DNA of 64,000 nucleotides from Celoporthe dispersa. Taxonomy: Eukaryota > Ascomycota > Sordariomycetes > Diaporthales > Cryphonectriaceae. Shown here one piece after another: positions 12,053-24,062 of the stretch (its first letter is position 1; each line of letters begins with the position of its first letter). The DNA lies in assembly GCA_016584495.1 (NCBI GenBank), contig WAID01000004.1:3658001-3722000 (forward strand). The letters are read 5' to 3'. Under the pieces are notes generated by a model. That model made no database searches. It saw nothing but the letters and a program-made list of their open reading frames with translations, and was not told the origin of the DNA. Both the position numbers and the translations under genes were made by a program.

Positions 12053-12739
12053 ATGACGCAGCGGATCCTCCTTTGCTGGCTGGACTGGCCAGCATGGCCC
12101 ACGCCGACACCACGGCGACCGCGTCCGCGACCTCGTCGGTCATCAACATCCACCTACCGACCTCTGTCGACTCGGAGGCTGTCATGGGATCGATTATGGG
12201 GGTAGATGCCACGGCGACATCATACTTCGTAACCTGCCCCACCACCGAGTCCTCCCTCGACTGCGGCTTCGGGACTGGTGTTGAGATCGTCGAGGGCCTG
12301 CTGTGCTGGAGGTCCACATGACAGAGTCAGCTATCGGGTAAGGCGATAAGCCAGGCTGGCTATTTCTGGGAGAAGAAGGAGCACATGTGAGCGGTGGCTG
12401 ACTTTCTCCAGGACTATCGACATCTCTTGCGCTATCACCTCCGACACAGCAACCTGTACCACGTCCATGACAACGCTCGACTACGACATCTCCGGGACTG
12501 CTGCCTCGTCCGCGATGGTGACGAGCTCTGGAAGTGCTGTGGTGACCGGCATCAGCTCTTACACCCTGCCTGTGACGGTCACGGCGGGCCTGGACAAACT
12601 TGCCGCGAGCACGACTGGGTCAACTTCTGGATCGACGTCCGGGTCGACCTCCTCAAGCACTGCTGGCGTCCCGCGGATGACCCAGAACGCCGTGTTTATG
12701 GGTGCCGCGGCCATGGTTGGTGGTGCCCTCTTGATTTAA
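12053..12739 (+). CDS. Small secreted GPI-type protein, paralogue B
   Basis: Two exons, 12053-12337 and 12412-12739; the intron is GTAAGG to CCAG, phase 2. The start MTQRIL leads into a signal peptide (LLAGLASMAHAD). Then come TATSYFVTCPTTESSLDCGFG, EGP-AVLEVHM and TIDISCAITSDTATCTTSM. The C-terminal part is a Ser/Thr/Gly repeat (SGSTSGSTSSST) followed by a hydrophobic end, AVFMGAAAMVGGALLI, typical of a GPI signal. Two missing bases are needed, near 12070 and near 12290. The spacing of TATxYxxxCP, EGP and ISC...ATCT matches paralogue A, and the intron falls at the same place and phase. Length is about 205 residues. Function unknown; a wall-anchored surface protein is likely. Confidence 0.75.
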
Positions 12740-12861
12740 ACAATGTAATAGGCGTTCAGATTTATGGATGTCCTCGATTTCTAGACGTCCGTAGCGCGCA
12801 ATGATACCCGTTTGGACAAGGCCAGCGAGGGTAGTATTTTCCGCCTTGTGGATGGTGGAGC

Positions 12862-13843
12862 TCATTTTGAAGATTGTTGTGTGTTGCGGCCCTCAGACGT
12901 TCGGAGGATATCCTTTGCTCTGCCCTCCTCAACCCAACACTCGAGGAACAAGGGTCCAGCCGCGATCGCGCGGATAGGGGTGGTGGTGGTGCTGATACTA
13001 CCACCACCACCAATATTGAAGTCTTTCCTTGGCGACTCCGAGGAGCGCCCTTCGGTCCAGGGTGTGAAGGGATCCATGGCTGAGGATATCCTATCGGCGT
13101 CCAGGCCTTGTCTCGTAGTTCAACGACCACTGTGAATGTGCAGCCCTTCGGCAGTGCGTCCATATTTTCGCCCGCGTAGGCAAGGCGACGCGCCGCGCCT
13201 CGAAGTTGCTCGTCGACGTCGGCCCAGTTGATGGTAGCAGCCGTATCTTTGTCGTCGTCCTCCTCCTCCGTGCCCCCTCAGCATCATCCTCCGTGTCAGT
13301 GTCTCCCTCACTGACACTCTCCCGAGTCCGAGTCCGAGTCATCGTGCTGCTGCTGCTGGTTTTCGTCTTGCTGGTCCTCTCCCTCTCCGCGGAAGCTCTT
13401 CAGTGCCTTTATACCGCCAGGCCACGACGGGAACCGGGAGACGTCGAACATCCACCTCTCCAGCACACTGCCAGGAGCGGGCTGGCGGGCAACCGAAACC
13501 TTTCCAGGTGGTGCCCTGGGCGGCGAATGGATGACTACAGCCACCCTCTCCACGGTGCCCTTGGCCAGCTGAGCCATGACGGCGTCGACGGCATCGTTGA
13601 CCCATGAGCAGACCTTGGGATGGCGAGACTGGTGGACAGGCAGGTTGAACGCCTTGGCGGAGAGAAAGGTATCTCTGGGATAGATGCCGCGATTGTAGAG
13701 TATGGTGTGGACCGAGACGGTGAGAAAACTGGTGAAGGCGTCGAGGAGCGCACTCGCCTCAGCAATGGGCACTTCTGTTGTCTGGGGGCCAGTAGTTGTT
13801 GCTCTGCTCCTGGTCGCCGCAGGGGAGGCGGTGGCATCGACAT
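12862..13843 (-). CDS. REV7: Rev7/MAD2L2-like HORMA protein (polymerase zeta subunit)
   Basis: HORMA-domain protein that bridges Rev3 and Rev1 in translesion DNA synthesis. The start at 13843 (MSMPPPPLRRPG) precedes ALLDAFTSFLTVSVHTILYN, YPRDTFLSAKAFNLPVHQ, RHPKVCSWVNDAV and VLERWMFDVSRFP, all typical of fungal Rev7. After an acidic and Gln-rich insertion (about 13390-13240) the C-terminal half resumes with INWADVDEQLRGAARRL. It continues through GCTFTVVVELRD, PQPWIPS and the last conserved block TTPIRAIAAGPLFLECWVEE. Frame changes occur near 13785, in the acidic insertion (two) and near 13050. Most need one added base; one in the insertion needs two added or one removed. No intron is required. 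About 328 residues. Nuclear; expressed at low level in relatives, which cannot be judged here. Confidence 0.85.
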
Positions 13844-15048
13844 GATGCAGGCCTCTCGCGAGCAGGTCCTCTTGTGCAGCAGGAGGAGAGCCTTGTCTCA
13901 CGCCCAAGACGAGACGAACCGCGGCCGCTTGCGCGTAATAAGTTGAGGGACCATATGGGACCAACCAGGTGGGCACTAATTAGCAGCCTAGCTCCCGTTC
14001 TCGAACACCTGTTCGGAGATTTTGCAGCCTATGTCTCTCTGGCAAGGCAGGCAGATGTGGTCTTCATCAGGCCCGGGCAGGTACCTCCAAGATAAGCCGA
14101 GGACCGAGAGGGTTGTTGGAAATTCAGCCTAGATGTGAGTGGTGCTGTTACAGGCTAGACTGACTGAGCAGTCATCTTCCTACGCCCTCCTGGATCAAAT
14201 CATGAGCCAGGGATTCGAAGCCAGAGGCCAGGATGCAAGAAGATGACGGATGATAAATAATGGAAGTGCTTCATCTTTTCGGTCTATCACTTCTCGAGTT
14301 CCTGCTTGGAGAGGGGTAGCACAGGAAAATTCAAGCAGGATATACTGTGAATCGTGATGCCTCGTGAATGACCCAAGACAGTTTAGCCCATGTACGCGAA
14401 CTAAATCGCGTCACGTCCCTCTTCGAGAAGCCTGGGTGTTACCAGCGAGTTGGTAGCCCATCAAAACCAACCGTTCAACCCGTAGGGACAGAAGTTCTTT
14501 TTATTTATTTTGACCGAAATGGAGAGAGTCAACATCGTCATGAAAGCCAATTTCCTCAAACTATTCTCAGAAACTTGTGTAGGCAGGAAGTCAGGGCACC
14601 CATCCAGCTCAATAGTTGCGCAGAAGACGCGTCTTCAGGGAGGGAGGGGGCAACGCATTAAGCAGTGAATGCACCCTGCAGTGGGCACGAAACTGAGCTG
14701 TAACCCCACCATCCCCAGCCCTGCCAGCCCGACAAGCTTTCCCTCTCCCCTTCTTTCATGCACACTTGCTAACAAAACACTGACTTCATTCCACTGTTGC
14801 ATCACCAGGTTGTTGAGCTCAAACTCGACACTCGACAACCACCAGGCTAGTTCAGGCCTAGGCACTCCTTTTCACATCAGATCTGTCTTCCCGATCGATT
14901 GATTGATTGACGACGGGGCTTGCTCTGCTGCGTTTCTCCAGGCTACTTACAGTGACCTAGCTCACAAGTACCCCTCTTAGCCCTGCCCCGCAGTAGTTCG
15001 AGCCTGAGAGACCACACCTAGCCCAGAGCAAAGCAGAGGGCTACCATC
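13844..15048. other. Intergenic region between divergent genes
   Basis: Upstream region of Rev7 (left) and Kap114 (right). No recognisable gene. A short tandem GATT unit lies near 14897-14910, just before the pyrimidine-poor leader of Kap114. Confidence 0.5.
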
Positions 15049-18000
15049 ATGGAGGACCAGCTGGCTCAGCTGCTGGTCAACACCCAACTCCCCAGGAGGA
15101 GCCCAGGAAACGCGCCGAGCTCGACCTCCTGCACGCCCAGACAAACCCTGCCTTCCCAGTCGCCCTGGCAGACATCGCTGCCCACGCCGCCATCGCGACA
15201 GAAATCCGCCAGGCTGCCCTGTCTTACCTCCGACGCTTCATCGAGTTCAACTGGGGCGAGGAGGGCCATGAGGACAGCGAGGGCGCCCGTATCCCCATAC
15301 CCGAACCCACAAGGAGCAGCTGCGTCCCAAGCTGCTAGATCTGGCGCTGAGCGACGAGCCCGACCGCAAGGTCAAGTCTGCTGCCAGGTAGGCTACCCGC
15401 AGGAACGAGAGAGGCCATGTGATGGGGCCCAGCCAGGTAACACAGAGCACAGTTATGTAGTTGGCAAGATCGCGAACAACGACTTTCCCGACAAGTGGCC
15501 GGTCCTCCTCCCCACCCTCCTCAAAGTCATCCCGACGGGCACCGACGCCCAGCTCTACGGCGCCCTCAAGGTCCTTAGCGACATCGTCGACGAGAGCCTG
15601 ACCGAGGACCAATTCTTCTCCGCCGCCCGCCCCATCATCGATGTCGTCTACAACGTTGCCCTCAGCGATGCGCGAAAGCCGACCCTGCGGGCCCTGGCTG
15701 TGCACGTCTTCCGCGGCTGCTTCGATCTTATGGATATGGTCAAGGATGATCACCCAAAGGAGGTCAAGGGTTTCGCCGAGGAGGCCCTGAAGGGATGGCT
15801 CCCGTTCTTCTCACAGGTGCTTCAGGTTCAGCTGCCGCCGGTCTCTGAGGAGCGCCCCGCGCGCGAGTACCGCAATGGCATCATCTCGTTCAAGCTCCAG
15901 GTTGTGAAGACCCTTATGAAGGTCAAGAGCGTCTTCCCAACCCTCCTCCTGCCGCAGAGCCTTGCTTTCTTCCAGGCAACGTGGCACGAGCTCTCTCTCC
16001 TCCAGGACCAGTACCAGGAGCACTTCATCGACACGACTGGCCAGGGCCGACTGGAGGACTCCGATGGTCTGCCCTACACCCTCGACTTCTTGATCCTGGA
16101 AGAGCTGGATTTCCTCAACCAGTGCATGAGGGCAGCACCGGTCCAGAAGGAGCTCGAGGCGCAGCTCAGTGGACGGCCAGCCCACGAGGCACCCTGGGTC
16201 ATAGATCTTATGAAGTTGCTCGTTGCCTATAGTCGTATCACCTGCGAGGAAGAGGAGCTGTGGGACATCGACGTCTCACTATACCTCGCCGAAGAGACCT
16301 CGGTAGGGCATACCCCGTATCCTGTCACTCTGCTGCAACCGCCCCACCCCTCCCCCAAAAAAACTGGATGGCGATGCTAACGATAGCTGCCAGGTGACGG
16401 CAAACTACACCGCACGAACTGCCTGTGGTGATCTGTTGATCAAGATCGGGGAGTGGCTGCACGGCAGAGCCTTGGAGGGTCTCTTCGCATACACCAAAAC
16501 GCAATTCACGAACCAAAATGATTGGCGCTCGCAGGAGGCATGTCTGTATCTGTTCAACATGCTCCTCAGCGACTTTCAGGATCGTTCCGACGCCGTACCG
16601 CCAGAGGTTGCCCAGGCACACGTGGAGCTGATCAGCTATGCCGCAGGTAAGTTTACTTTTCTCTGAGCCAGGATATCGGCTTTGATAACGCACCTCGTCT
16701 GCCTGGGCTCGCGCTAAGTCTTTCCTAGGACAAGAGCAACCTCTGCTGCGGGCTCGAGGCTTCATTGTCGCCGGCACGCTTTCCCAAGGTTTTGCGCCCG
16801 TCAGTACAATGCTCGACCGGACGATCCAGTCCATCAGCAGCGATAGCTCCGAGCTCGTCCAGGTTGCCTGTGTCAAGGCCGTGGAGAGCTTTGTCACCTC
16901 TGGCAATGTGCCTACCGACCGCCAAGTGCCCATGCTCGTGGCCATCAACAGCTTCCTCGATGGGAAGGATATGACTGAGCTTGAGGATGCTGATGATCTG
17001 CTGGTCACCCTCGCCGAGGCGCTCAGGGCAGTCATCAGTATTGACCCGCGCGTCACCATCGCGTCAGAGATCAAGTCGGTTGACTCGCTGTTCTTGATCG
17101 CCAAACATGGCGCTTCTAATTTCCAGGTCACCTTCATGGTCGTGGAGGCTTTTGAAGACCTGGTCTCGACCCTGTCGGATCCGACATCCTATGCGGCCCT
17201 GTGCGCCAAGGTCCTGCCCACGATCGCCGGCGCCTTCAACGTCGCAGACATGACCCAGGACGACCCTCTGCTCACCCTGGCGTGCGAGCTGCTCGTGCCG
17301 CTGGTGCAGAATGGCTCTGAGCCTCTGCCCGCTGGTTTTGTCGCCGCAACCCTCCCGAAACTGAAGAACCTGCTGCTCCAGTCTCCCGAGGGCGAGGTCT
17401 TGCGACCGGGTGCAGAGGCCATCAAGTACATGCTCATGCACGACCACCACCAGGTGCTCGGCTGGCATGACGAGAACGGCCAGTCTGGACTGGAGACCTG
17501 CCTCCTTATCGTGGACCGCCTCCTTGGGCCCAACATCGAGGACAATGCCGCGTCAGAGGTCGGAGGGCTCGCGGCAGAGCTTGTGGAGAAGGCTGGCCCG
17601 GAGCGGCTGGGGCCTTACCTGGAGAAGCTCCTCCAGGCAGTTGCTAACCGCCTCGCGACCGCAGAGGCTGCTGCTTTCATCCAGTCCCTCATCAGCGTCT
17701 TCGCGCGCCTGTCGCTGGTCCAGGCCGGTGATGTGGTCCAGTTCCTCAGCACCATCGACATCAGCGGCCAGAACGGCCTGCAGGTCGTCATGAGCAAGTG
17801 GCTGGAGAACTCTGTCAGCTTTGCGGGATATGACGACATCAGACAGAATGTTATTGCCCTGTCGAAGCTCTACTCCCTCAACGACCAGCGCCTGGCCCAG
17901 ATACAAGTGAAGGGCGACATGATCATCCAGCCAGGCAACGGGCGCATAATGACGCGGTCGCGAGCCAAGCAGAACCCCGATCAGTACAGCTCGATCCCGG

Positions 18001-18350
18001 CGACTCTCAAGATCCTTAAGGTGCTGATCGAAGAGCTCCTGTCGGCCTCGGGCGTTCAGGGCGCTGCCAATGCTGCTGCCGCTGCCGCTGCCGATTTTGC
18101 CGACGCGGACGAGGATGACGGTGATGAGGGCTGGGAAGATGAGTCTGACATGGTGAACCCTTCACACGCGGCACTGATGTCGATGCTGGACAGCGGTGGC
18201 AACCGTACGCGCGACGACGAGACCCAGCAGTATCTGTCTGAATTCTTCGTGCGAGCCGCACAGGAGAACATTGCAGACTTCCAGCACTGGTACGGAATGC
18301 TCACGGAGGACGAGCAGAAGAAGCTGAACGAGCTGGCGCGCAGCTCCTGA
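15049..18350 (+). CDS. KAP114: Importin-beta family karyopherin, Kap114/importin-9 type
   Basis: Nuclear import receptor of the HEAT-repeat importin-beta family, known in yeast to carry TBP and histones H2A/H2B. Four exons: 15049-15387, 15453-16302, 16394-16646, 16729-18350. The N-terminus MEDQLAQLLVNTQLP is followed by QAALSYLRRFIEFNW, the importin N-terminal domain. Next are KIANNDFPDKWPVLLPTLLK and DAQLYGALKVLSDIVDE, which match importin-9 and not Cse1. The C-terminal region has MTRSRAKQNPDQYSSIP and an acidic loop DADEDDGDEGWEDESD characteristic of Kap114. About 1020 residues. Two missing bases break exon 1, near 15095 and 15313. All splice junctions keep the frame. I considered Cse1/exportin-2, which lacks the acidic loop and has a different N-terminus. 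Confidence 0.87.
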
Positions 18351-19053
18351 GGGATGCTCAAGGCCCGAGAGGGAGGGGACCCGAGAGACCCGGTTAAGTA
18401 CGCCGGTTGAAGTTCCCAACAGCATCTGTCTGTGACACTCGAGTCGGAGAGGGCCTGGCTCCGAACGACGGTACGATGATTTCCGATTACAGCAGCAGTA
18501 GCAGTGCAGGCCTTTATTTTCTTCTCTTCTCATTGTCGATACCTAAACTACATGCACAGAGTTGGGACGTCGGGGGCGGGACGAGTAGTAGATTTAAAAA
18601 CCAAAAAAAAACCTACACGCTCCGGCACCCTCAGCAGTCTGATACATATATGAGGAACAACTCGTGTGGTTCTTGTTTCCCACAGAGGGCAGCAAAATAG
18701 ATAGACCTTCCAACCAACCGATGATCGTACGTTTATTCGCCGTTTCGTGCATCTTGTGAACGTGGAAACAGGTCAACGCATCAGCACGGAGCAGGAAACG
18801 AGCTTGATAGCGCAGAATGGAATCTCTTCATTATACTGGAGGGCAGACGCAAGAGGTAGTAAAAACAAAAAACGTAAAGCCCGTCAGTCTCATCCTTGGA
18901 ATCAGGTCAACTGGCCTAGTTAGTTATGGCAAGCCCCTGCTTCACCAAGAAAAACAAGAAGAAAAAAAGGGTTATCATGTACATCGTCAAGCCTCGTAAT
19001 CATACACACAGCATGTGAGCCTGCGGCTGTCGCCCACAACCACCTAAATTATG
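18351..19053. other. 3' intergenic region between convergent genes
   Basis: Between the stop codons of Kap114 and PI31. Contains A-rich stretches (near 18596-18610 and 18955-18970) suitable for 3'-end formation, but no gene. Confidence 0.5.
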
Positions 19054-20282
19054 TCACCCCAAAGGGATTCCCGCCACCCCTCCAAACCCGCCGCCAGGTC
19101 GTCCACCACCACCGAACCTCGGCGGTCCCATACCAGGTCCCACAGGATCCCACCGCGCGCCGGCCGGCGCCTGCGGATCATAGCCTCCTCCACCCTGGCC
19201 TCCGCCGCCCTGGAAGAGCGGGTCGTCGAACGTAGGGTGCATCCCGCCGCCCATACCACCCGGGCGGGGCAGGCCGCCGCCGGGCACGAAGCTACCGCGC
19301 AGGGGATCATAGGGTGCCAGCCCCGGCGGGTGCAGGTCGTCGTGTCCTATGGCAAAGGGTGACCTGCCGTCGCCGGGCATACGCAGGCCGCCGCGCGGCG
19401 CCCTGTTGATCTCGAGCTCGTCCTCGAAGCCCGGCGGGGCAAACTCGCCAGTCGGCACGACGGGCCTCCGCGGCGCGGCGAGGTCGTCGAACTGGTACGG
19501 CCTGGCCGGCTCGGGAGGGCCGGCTCAGGGACCCGGGGTTGCTGCCGTGGCCTACCGGACCCCTCCCGAGCGGCTCGATCGGCGTCTTCTACCGCGGCGG
19601 CGGTATCCTCGTAGCCCTCCTTCTGCAGGCTGGGGATCAGCCTCTGGATGATGTTGATCTTGAGCAGGGCGGCGAGGTCGGCGATGCGCTCGGGCGAGAT
19701 GAAGACGGTCTGCAGTTTCGAGACGAGGTCGGAGCGGTCCTCGGCGCCGTCGACGTCGGGGCGGAGGGTGATGCGCAGCGGTAGGGCGGACGAGGAGATG
19801 TAGTCGCGCGGGGAGACCTCGAGGCGGGTGATCTTGTCGGCGCCGACGGCGAGGCCGCGGATCTCGGTCTTGGAGCCCATCCTGTCGGTCTTGAGGACAA
19901 AGTGCATGGAGGACTGGGTGTGCGCGTAGAGGAAGGCGTAGGAGGAGACGGAGGCGTTCCATCTTGGTGGCAGGCGGGGTGCGAGGGAAGCACACTCTTG
20001 TTCTGGAGAGAGAGGGAGCGTGTGGTCAGTATGCATGTGGCGCTATTGTCTATAGAGTGAAGGAGAAGAGAGAGGGGAGGGAGGAAGGGTGCTCACCCAT
20101 CTTCTGGTCCTCGTGGAAGCCCAGCAGGCGGAAGCCCAGGTTGACCATGCAGGCGTGTGTGAAGAGGGCGAGGGCCTCGGCGGAGCTGCTCATGTCTGAG
20201 GTGGTGTCGCCTGTCTCATGGGTCGGCAGGGCGTCTGCCATGCCCTGCAGAATGCTCTGCGGGCTGAGGGGTCTCCCGCCAT
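19054..20282 (-). CDS. FUB1: Proteasome inhibitor PI31-like protein (Fub1/PSMF1)
   Basis: Binds and regulates the 20S proteasome. Two exons, 20282-20097 and 20002-19054. The start at 20282 is chosen because, after one missing base in a CCC run near 20268, it gives MAGDPLSPQSILQGMADALP in frame with the rest. The N-terminal PI31 fold follows: LALFTHACMVNLGFRLLGF, WNASVSSYAFLYAHTQSSMHFVLK, and LPLRITLRPDV. Then LLKINIIQRLIPSLQKEGY precedes the disordered tail. The C-terminal half is Pro/Gly-rich with the family motif DDLHPPGLAPYDPLRG and HPTFDDPLF, and ends in a Gly-rich repeat. A second missing base lies near 19520. About 375 residues. Confidence 0.88.
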
Positions 20283-20335
20283 GATGTGTAGTCGTTGTTG
20301 TTGATGGTAGTGTTGTCAGGATATGGTGAAGATCA

Positions 20336-20361
20336 AGTCAGGTCAGGTCAGGTCAGGTCAG
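20336..20361. repeat. (TCAGG)n pentanucleotide repeat
   Basis: Five TCAGG units in a row about 60 bases upstream of the PI31 start codon. Confidence 0.9.
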
Positions 20362-20981
20362 AGGTGATTTGAAGCGGCTAGTGTTGGAACAGTGGTCTGA
20401 AGGGTCAGGCGAGAAGTTGTTGTTGGTTGATGGGCGCGGGCGAGACCAGATGACGTTCTGAAGGTCAACAACGGTTTAGTTAAGCTTTCTTGTGTAGAGG
20501 GGCTGCTGCTGAGCGGATGCGTCATTGGAAGCCTAGCAGCCCAAACCCAACCAACCACAGGGCTGAGCTGGTGTGAGTCAAGTGTGGGCTCCTGCCAGGC
20601 AGCCAGACAGACAGAGATGCAGGCAACATATGGTCTCGTAAGTGAAGAGCATTCTTGTATTTTTTTCTTTCTCTGGGGCAATTTTCAATATTGCAATCAG
20701 GTCCTGAGAGGAGGAAGACAGAAGAACATCAATCATATGATGACCGGTAAGGCATTTCTCTCAAAGCTGGTAACTATTTCCACCACAGGAGGAGCAAGGA
20801 ATCCCTAGTACACCACCTGTAAGACCCTGGCGTTGGCTCCTGATGCAAAATGCCAGAGATCCATAGACTTTTATCTGCACTTCTTCCTCCTGTCCCCTCG
20901 AGAGCATGTTGAAGAGGGCTCCAGGGTGGGGGCCAACCTCGCCTTGCAGCAAGGAGCTCGGGCTGGAGCCCAAGCTGGAGC

Positions 20982-21008
20982 TCAGGCTCAGGCTCAGGCT
21001 CAGGCTCA
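20982..21008. repeat. (CAGGCT)n hexanucleotide repeat
   Basis: Four and a half CAGGCT units, preceded by related GGAGCC/CAAGCTGGAGCT sequence. Confidence 0.85.
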
Positions 21009-21481
21009 ACAAGACCATGGTGGGGTACTCTCGTCTACCCTGTCAGCCTGTACTTAGTACATACCCTGTACACATAGCGCTGTAGGTTATTTAGCACCGC
21101 CCCGCCCCGCCCGCCCGCCGACCTTGTTTTCGTTGCTGCGTTAACGCCGAACTGACCCCAACAAGCTGTGCAGCAGCGTGCCTGCTCCTCAGTACGCTCC
21201 GCTCCGCCGCAACGAACTGTCTCGACTCGACAGTACACCACAACAACCAGTCTGACACGGCTTTTCTCACTGAGAGTCCCCTGATCACCTGTGGAGGCGG
21301 CGATTCCTCAGAAATACTCCCAACAGAGCCAGGCCCTGATCCTGCCCGCCGTGCGGCTGACCAGCAAGGCGGTTGCTCTGTACGATAACAAGAGGACAAT
21401 CCGCCGAGGCTTGACTCGAGGCCACGATCCACACACTCTCTGACGTCCTACAGAGACAGCTACTGCGCCGCATCTCCATGC

Positions 21482-24062
21482 ATGTCTCCTCCGTTCAGCT
21501 CAGGCATCTCACAGCAGCCCACCCCACTGGATCATGCACAGGACACCGCTGCCGGCGAGGTGAAGAGCGCGATGGGGCCAAGTCACGAAACGTCATCGCC
21601 ACCCAGCGATGACACCATGGCAGAGACCAAGCCTCTCGTGGCCGACCCGGCTCCGCCGCCCGAGGACATGATTACCCTCGACGCAGAGCCCCAGCAGCCT
21701 GCTGCCGCCGGGCAGAAGAGTGCTGCTCACAGGCCAGAGCCGCTGGACCTGCAGTCCGGGGCGCGCAAGGCAGAAGACGGGCTCGAGGCCCCAGAGGCCT
21801 CGACGGCGACGCTCAAGCCCTCCACCCCTATGACCACGACCGCCACCCAGCTCACGAACATCGAGTCAAAGCCATACATAGATCCCACACCGGCCACCCT
21901 TGGACCTCTCGGCCCCCTCGAGGACCCCTTCTAGTGCTACCGACCGCCCCCGGCTGTCCCTGGAATCCATACAGGGCCGCTCCGATGACGAGAGGCGTTA
22001 TACGAGCGAGGACGAGCGGGATAATGATGGCTCCGAGATACAGAACATCATGGCGCAGTTCAGGGAGGGGGCGGCGGCCCAGGTGAGGAGGAGGTTATGA
22101 GTCCCCGACTTGAGATCGCATCCCCTTCTCCACGGCCGCGATACAACACCCAGCCCGGAGATCCAGTCTGGAGCCTGCCGGGCCGGGTATCTCCCAGCAG
22201 CTGCAGGGCTGCGGCTGGAGACTGGCTCTCCGGCCAGCTTGGCATCCAAGGGCAAGGACCCTGAAGACCAAGGACCGCCAGTGCCCCCAAGGACCTCTCG
22301 ATACGCTCCGGCAGGACGGGTCAGCTCATGAAGGAGGACCGTGAGATCGGCTCCCCGCTATCACCAACCGTCTCGCTGCACAGGCCACCCCCGCCAGAGC
22401 CTGAGCCTGAGTCGGCCCTGCCGTTCGACTTCCACAGGTTCCTGGAGCAGCTGCGCAACAAGAAGGCCGACCCGGTTGCAAAATACCTACGGTCTTTCCT
22501 CAGTGAGTTTGGCAAGCGGCAGTGGATGGTGCACGAGCAGGTCAAGATCATCAGCGACTTTCTTGCCTTCATCGCCAACAAGATGGCTCTCTGTGACGTG
22601 TGGAAGGACGTCTCCGATGCCGAGTTCGACAACGCAAGGGAGGGCATGGAAAAGCTGGTCATGAACCGGCTCTACACGCAGACCTTCTCGCCTGCGATCC
22701 CACCCCACAGCCGATACCAGGAGAAACCGCGGAGGAAAGGCGGCGAGCGGCCCATGGGGCCGGGGCGCAGGACAGCACCAGGAGGACGTCGAACGTGACG
22801 AGGTAGTCGCTCAGAAGATCAAAATCTACGGCTGGGTACGAGAGGAGCACCTGGACATTCCACCGGTTGGTGACAGCGGAAAGCGCTTTCTGAAACTTGC
22901 CCAGCAAGGTCAGACCGAACCTTGGACCCCGCGCAGTCGAGCCTCAGCTGACAGAGCCAGAACTCCTCAAAATCAAGTCCTATCGGGCGCCGAGAGATAA
23001 GATCATCTGTATCTTGAACTGCTGCAAAGTCATCTTTGGTAGGTCTGCTTCTGGGTGCCTGGACAGGCGTACACAAGCTGACAGGGCATAGGCCTCCTCA
23101 AGCACTCCAAAGCCGACTCGTCTGCGGATTCATTCATGCCACTGCTGATTTACGTCACCCTGCAAGCAAATCCCGAACACATAGTATCCAATGTTCAGTA
23201 TATACTCAGGTTTCGCAACCAGGACAAGCTTGGTGGCGAAGCCGGCTACTACCTGTCCTCGCTGGTAAGCCGTCTGCTCTCCTTCCTGTCCAGCTCGGAC
23301 CGCCAGCTGACACGTCTACAAAGATGGGCGCCATCCAGTTCATCGAGAACATGGACCGCACCACGCTCACGATCACCGATGAAGAGTTTGAGAAGAACGT
23401 CGAGGCTGCTGTCTCCGCCATCGCCGAGAAGCACAGGCTGGAATCTCCACGCACCTCCACCACCCTCGAGAGGCCAATGCAGCCATTCAGCGCAACAGGC
23501 GAGCCCTCATCGGCCAGACAGTCCATGGACCAGAATGTGGCAGCTCAATCATCATCATACTCACCCCGCCAGTCCACCTCTTCAAACGATGACAATGGCG
23601 ATTATGATGAAAAGGCCGCCATCACCGGGCTCCTTCGATCAATCCAGAAACCCCTCTCGACCATCGGCAGGATGTTCTCCGACGACGGCGACGCCCCTGC
23701 CCAGCCAAGCTCCTCATCCCGCAGCCCATCACACACGCCCCACCCACCCGGCGGGGATGGCAGCCGCAGGAGTGCAAGTGCCCACGGCCGTTATTCTGCA
23801 GAGGAGGCAGCAGCCAGGCAGGCCAGCGCCGAGGTTGCAGAAGCGCAGAGGATCAACCGTGCTGAACATGCCAATGTCGTCGAGACGCTGGCCGGCATGT
23901 TCCCGGATCTGGATAAGGAGATCATCAGTGACGTGGTCTACCAGAAGGAAGGACGGTATGCCTATCGCGTTCCCTTTGTCCGTGTACGATGTGTCCATAG
24001 ACTAACAGTCGCTGTGCAGAGTCGGATTAGCGGTGGATGCGTGCCTTGCACTTTCAGCATGA
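21482..24062 (+). CDS. VPS9: Rab5 guanine nucleotide exchange factor, Vps9 type
   Basis: Activates Rab5/Vps21 GTPases in endosome-to-vacuole transport. Five exons: 21482-22908, 22961-23038, 23092-23264, 23324-23955, 24020-24062; the first two introns are only 52 and 53 nt. A long disordered N-terminus (Pro/Ser/Thr-rich) is followed by a helical bundle (FDFHRFLEQLRNKKADPVAKYL, FGKRQWMVHEQVKIISDFL). The VPS9 domain reads PRDKIICILNCCKVIFG, SSADSFMPLLIYVTLQANP, SNVQYILRFRNQDKLGGEAGYYLSSL and MGAIQFIENMD. The C-terminus is a CUE domain, VVETLAGMFPDLDKEIISDVVYQKEGR, ending in VGLAVDACLALSA, which binds ubiquitin in homologues. Exon 1 needs about five missing bases, near 21932, 22082, 22290, 22700 and 22760. 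All splice joins preserve the domain. About 800 residues. Confidence 0.88.

Larger units (their letters stand above)
20283..21481. other. Intergenic region between divergent genes with two short tandem repeats
   Basis: Upstream of PI31 (left) and Vps9 (right). Holds a pentamer repeat and a hexamer repeat listed separately, and no recognisable gene. Confidence 0.5.

Noticed and set aside
15049..18350. Assignment of the karyopherin as Cse1/exportin-2
   Set aside because: The N-terminal sequence and the acidic C-terminal loop fit Kap114/importin-9, not Cse1.
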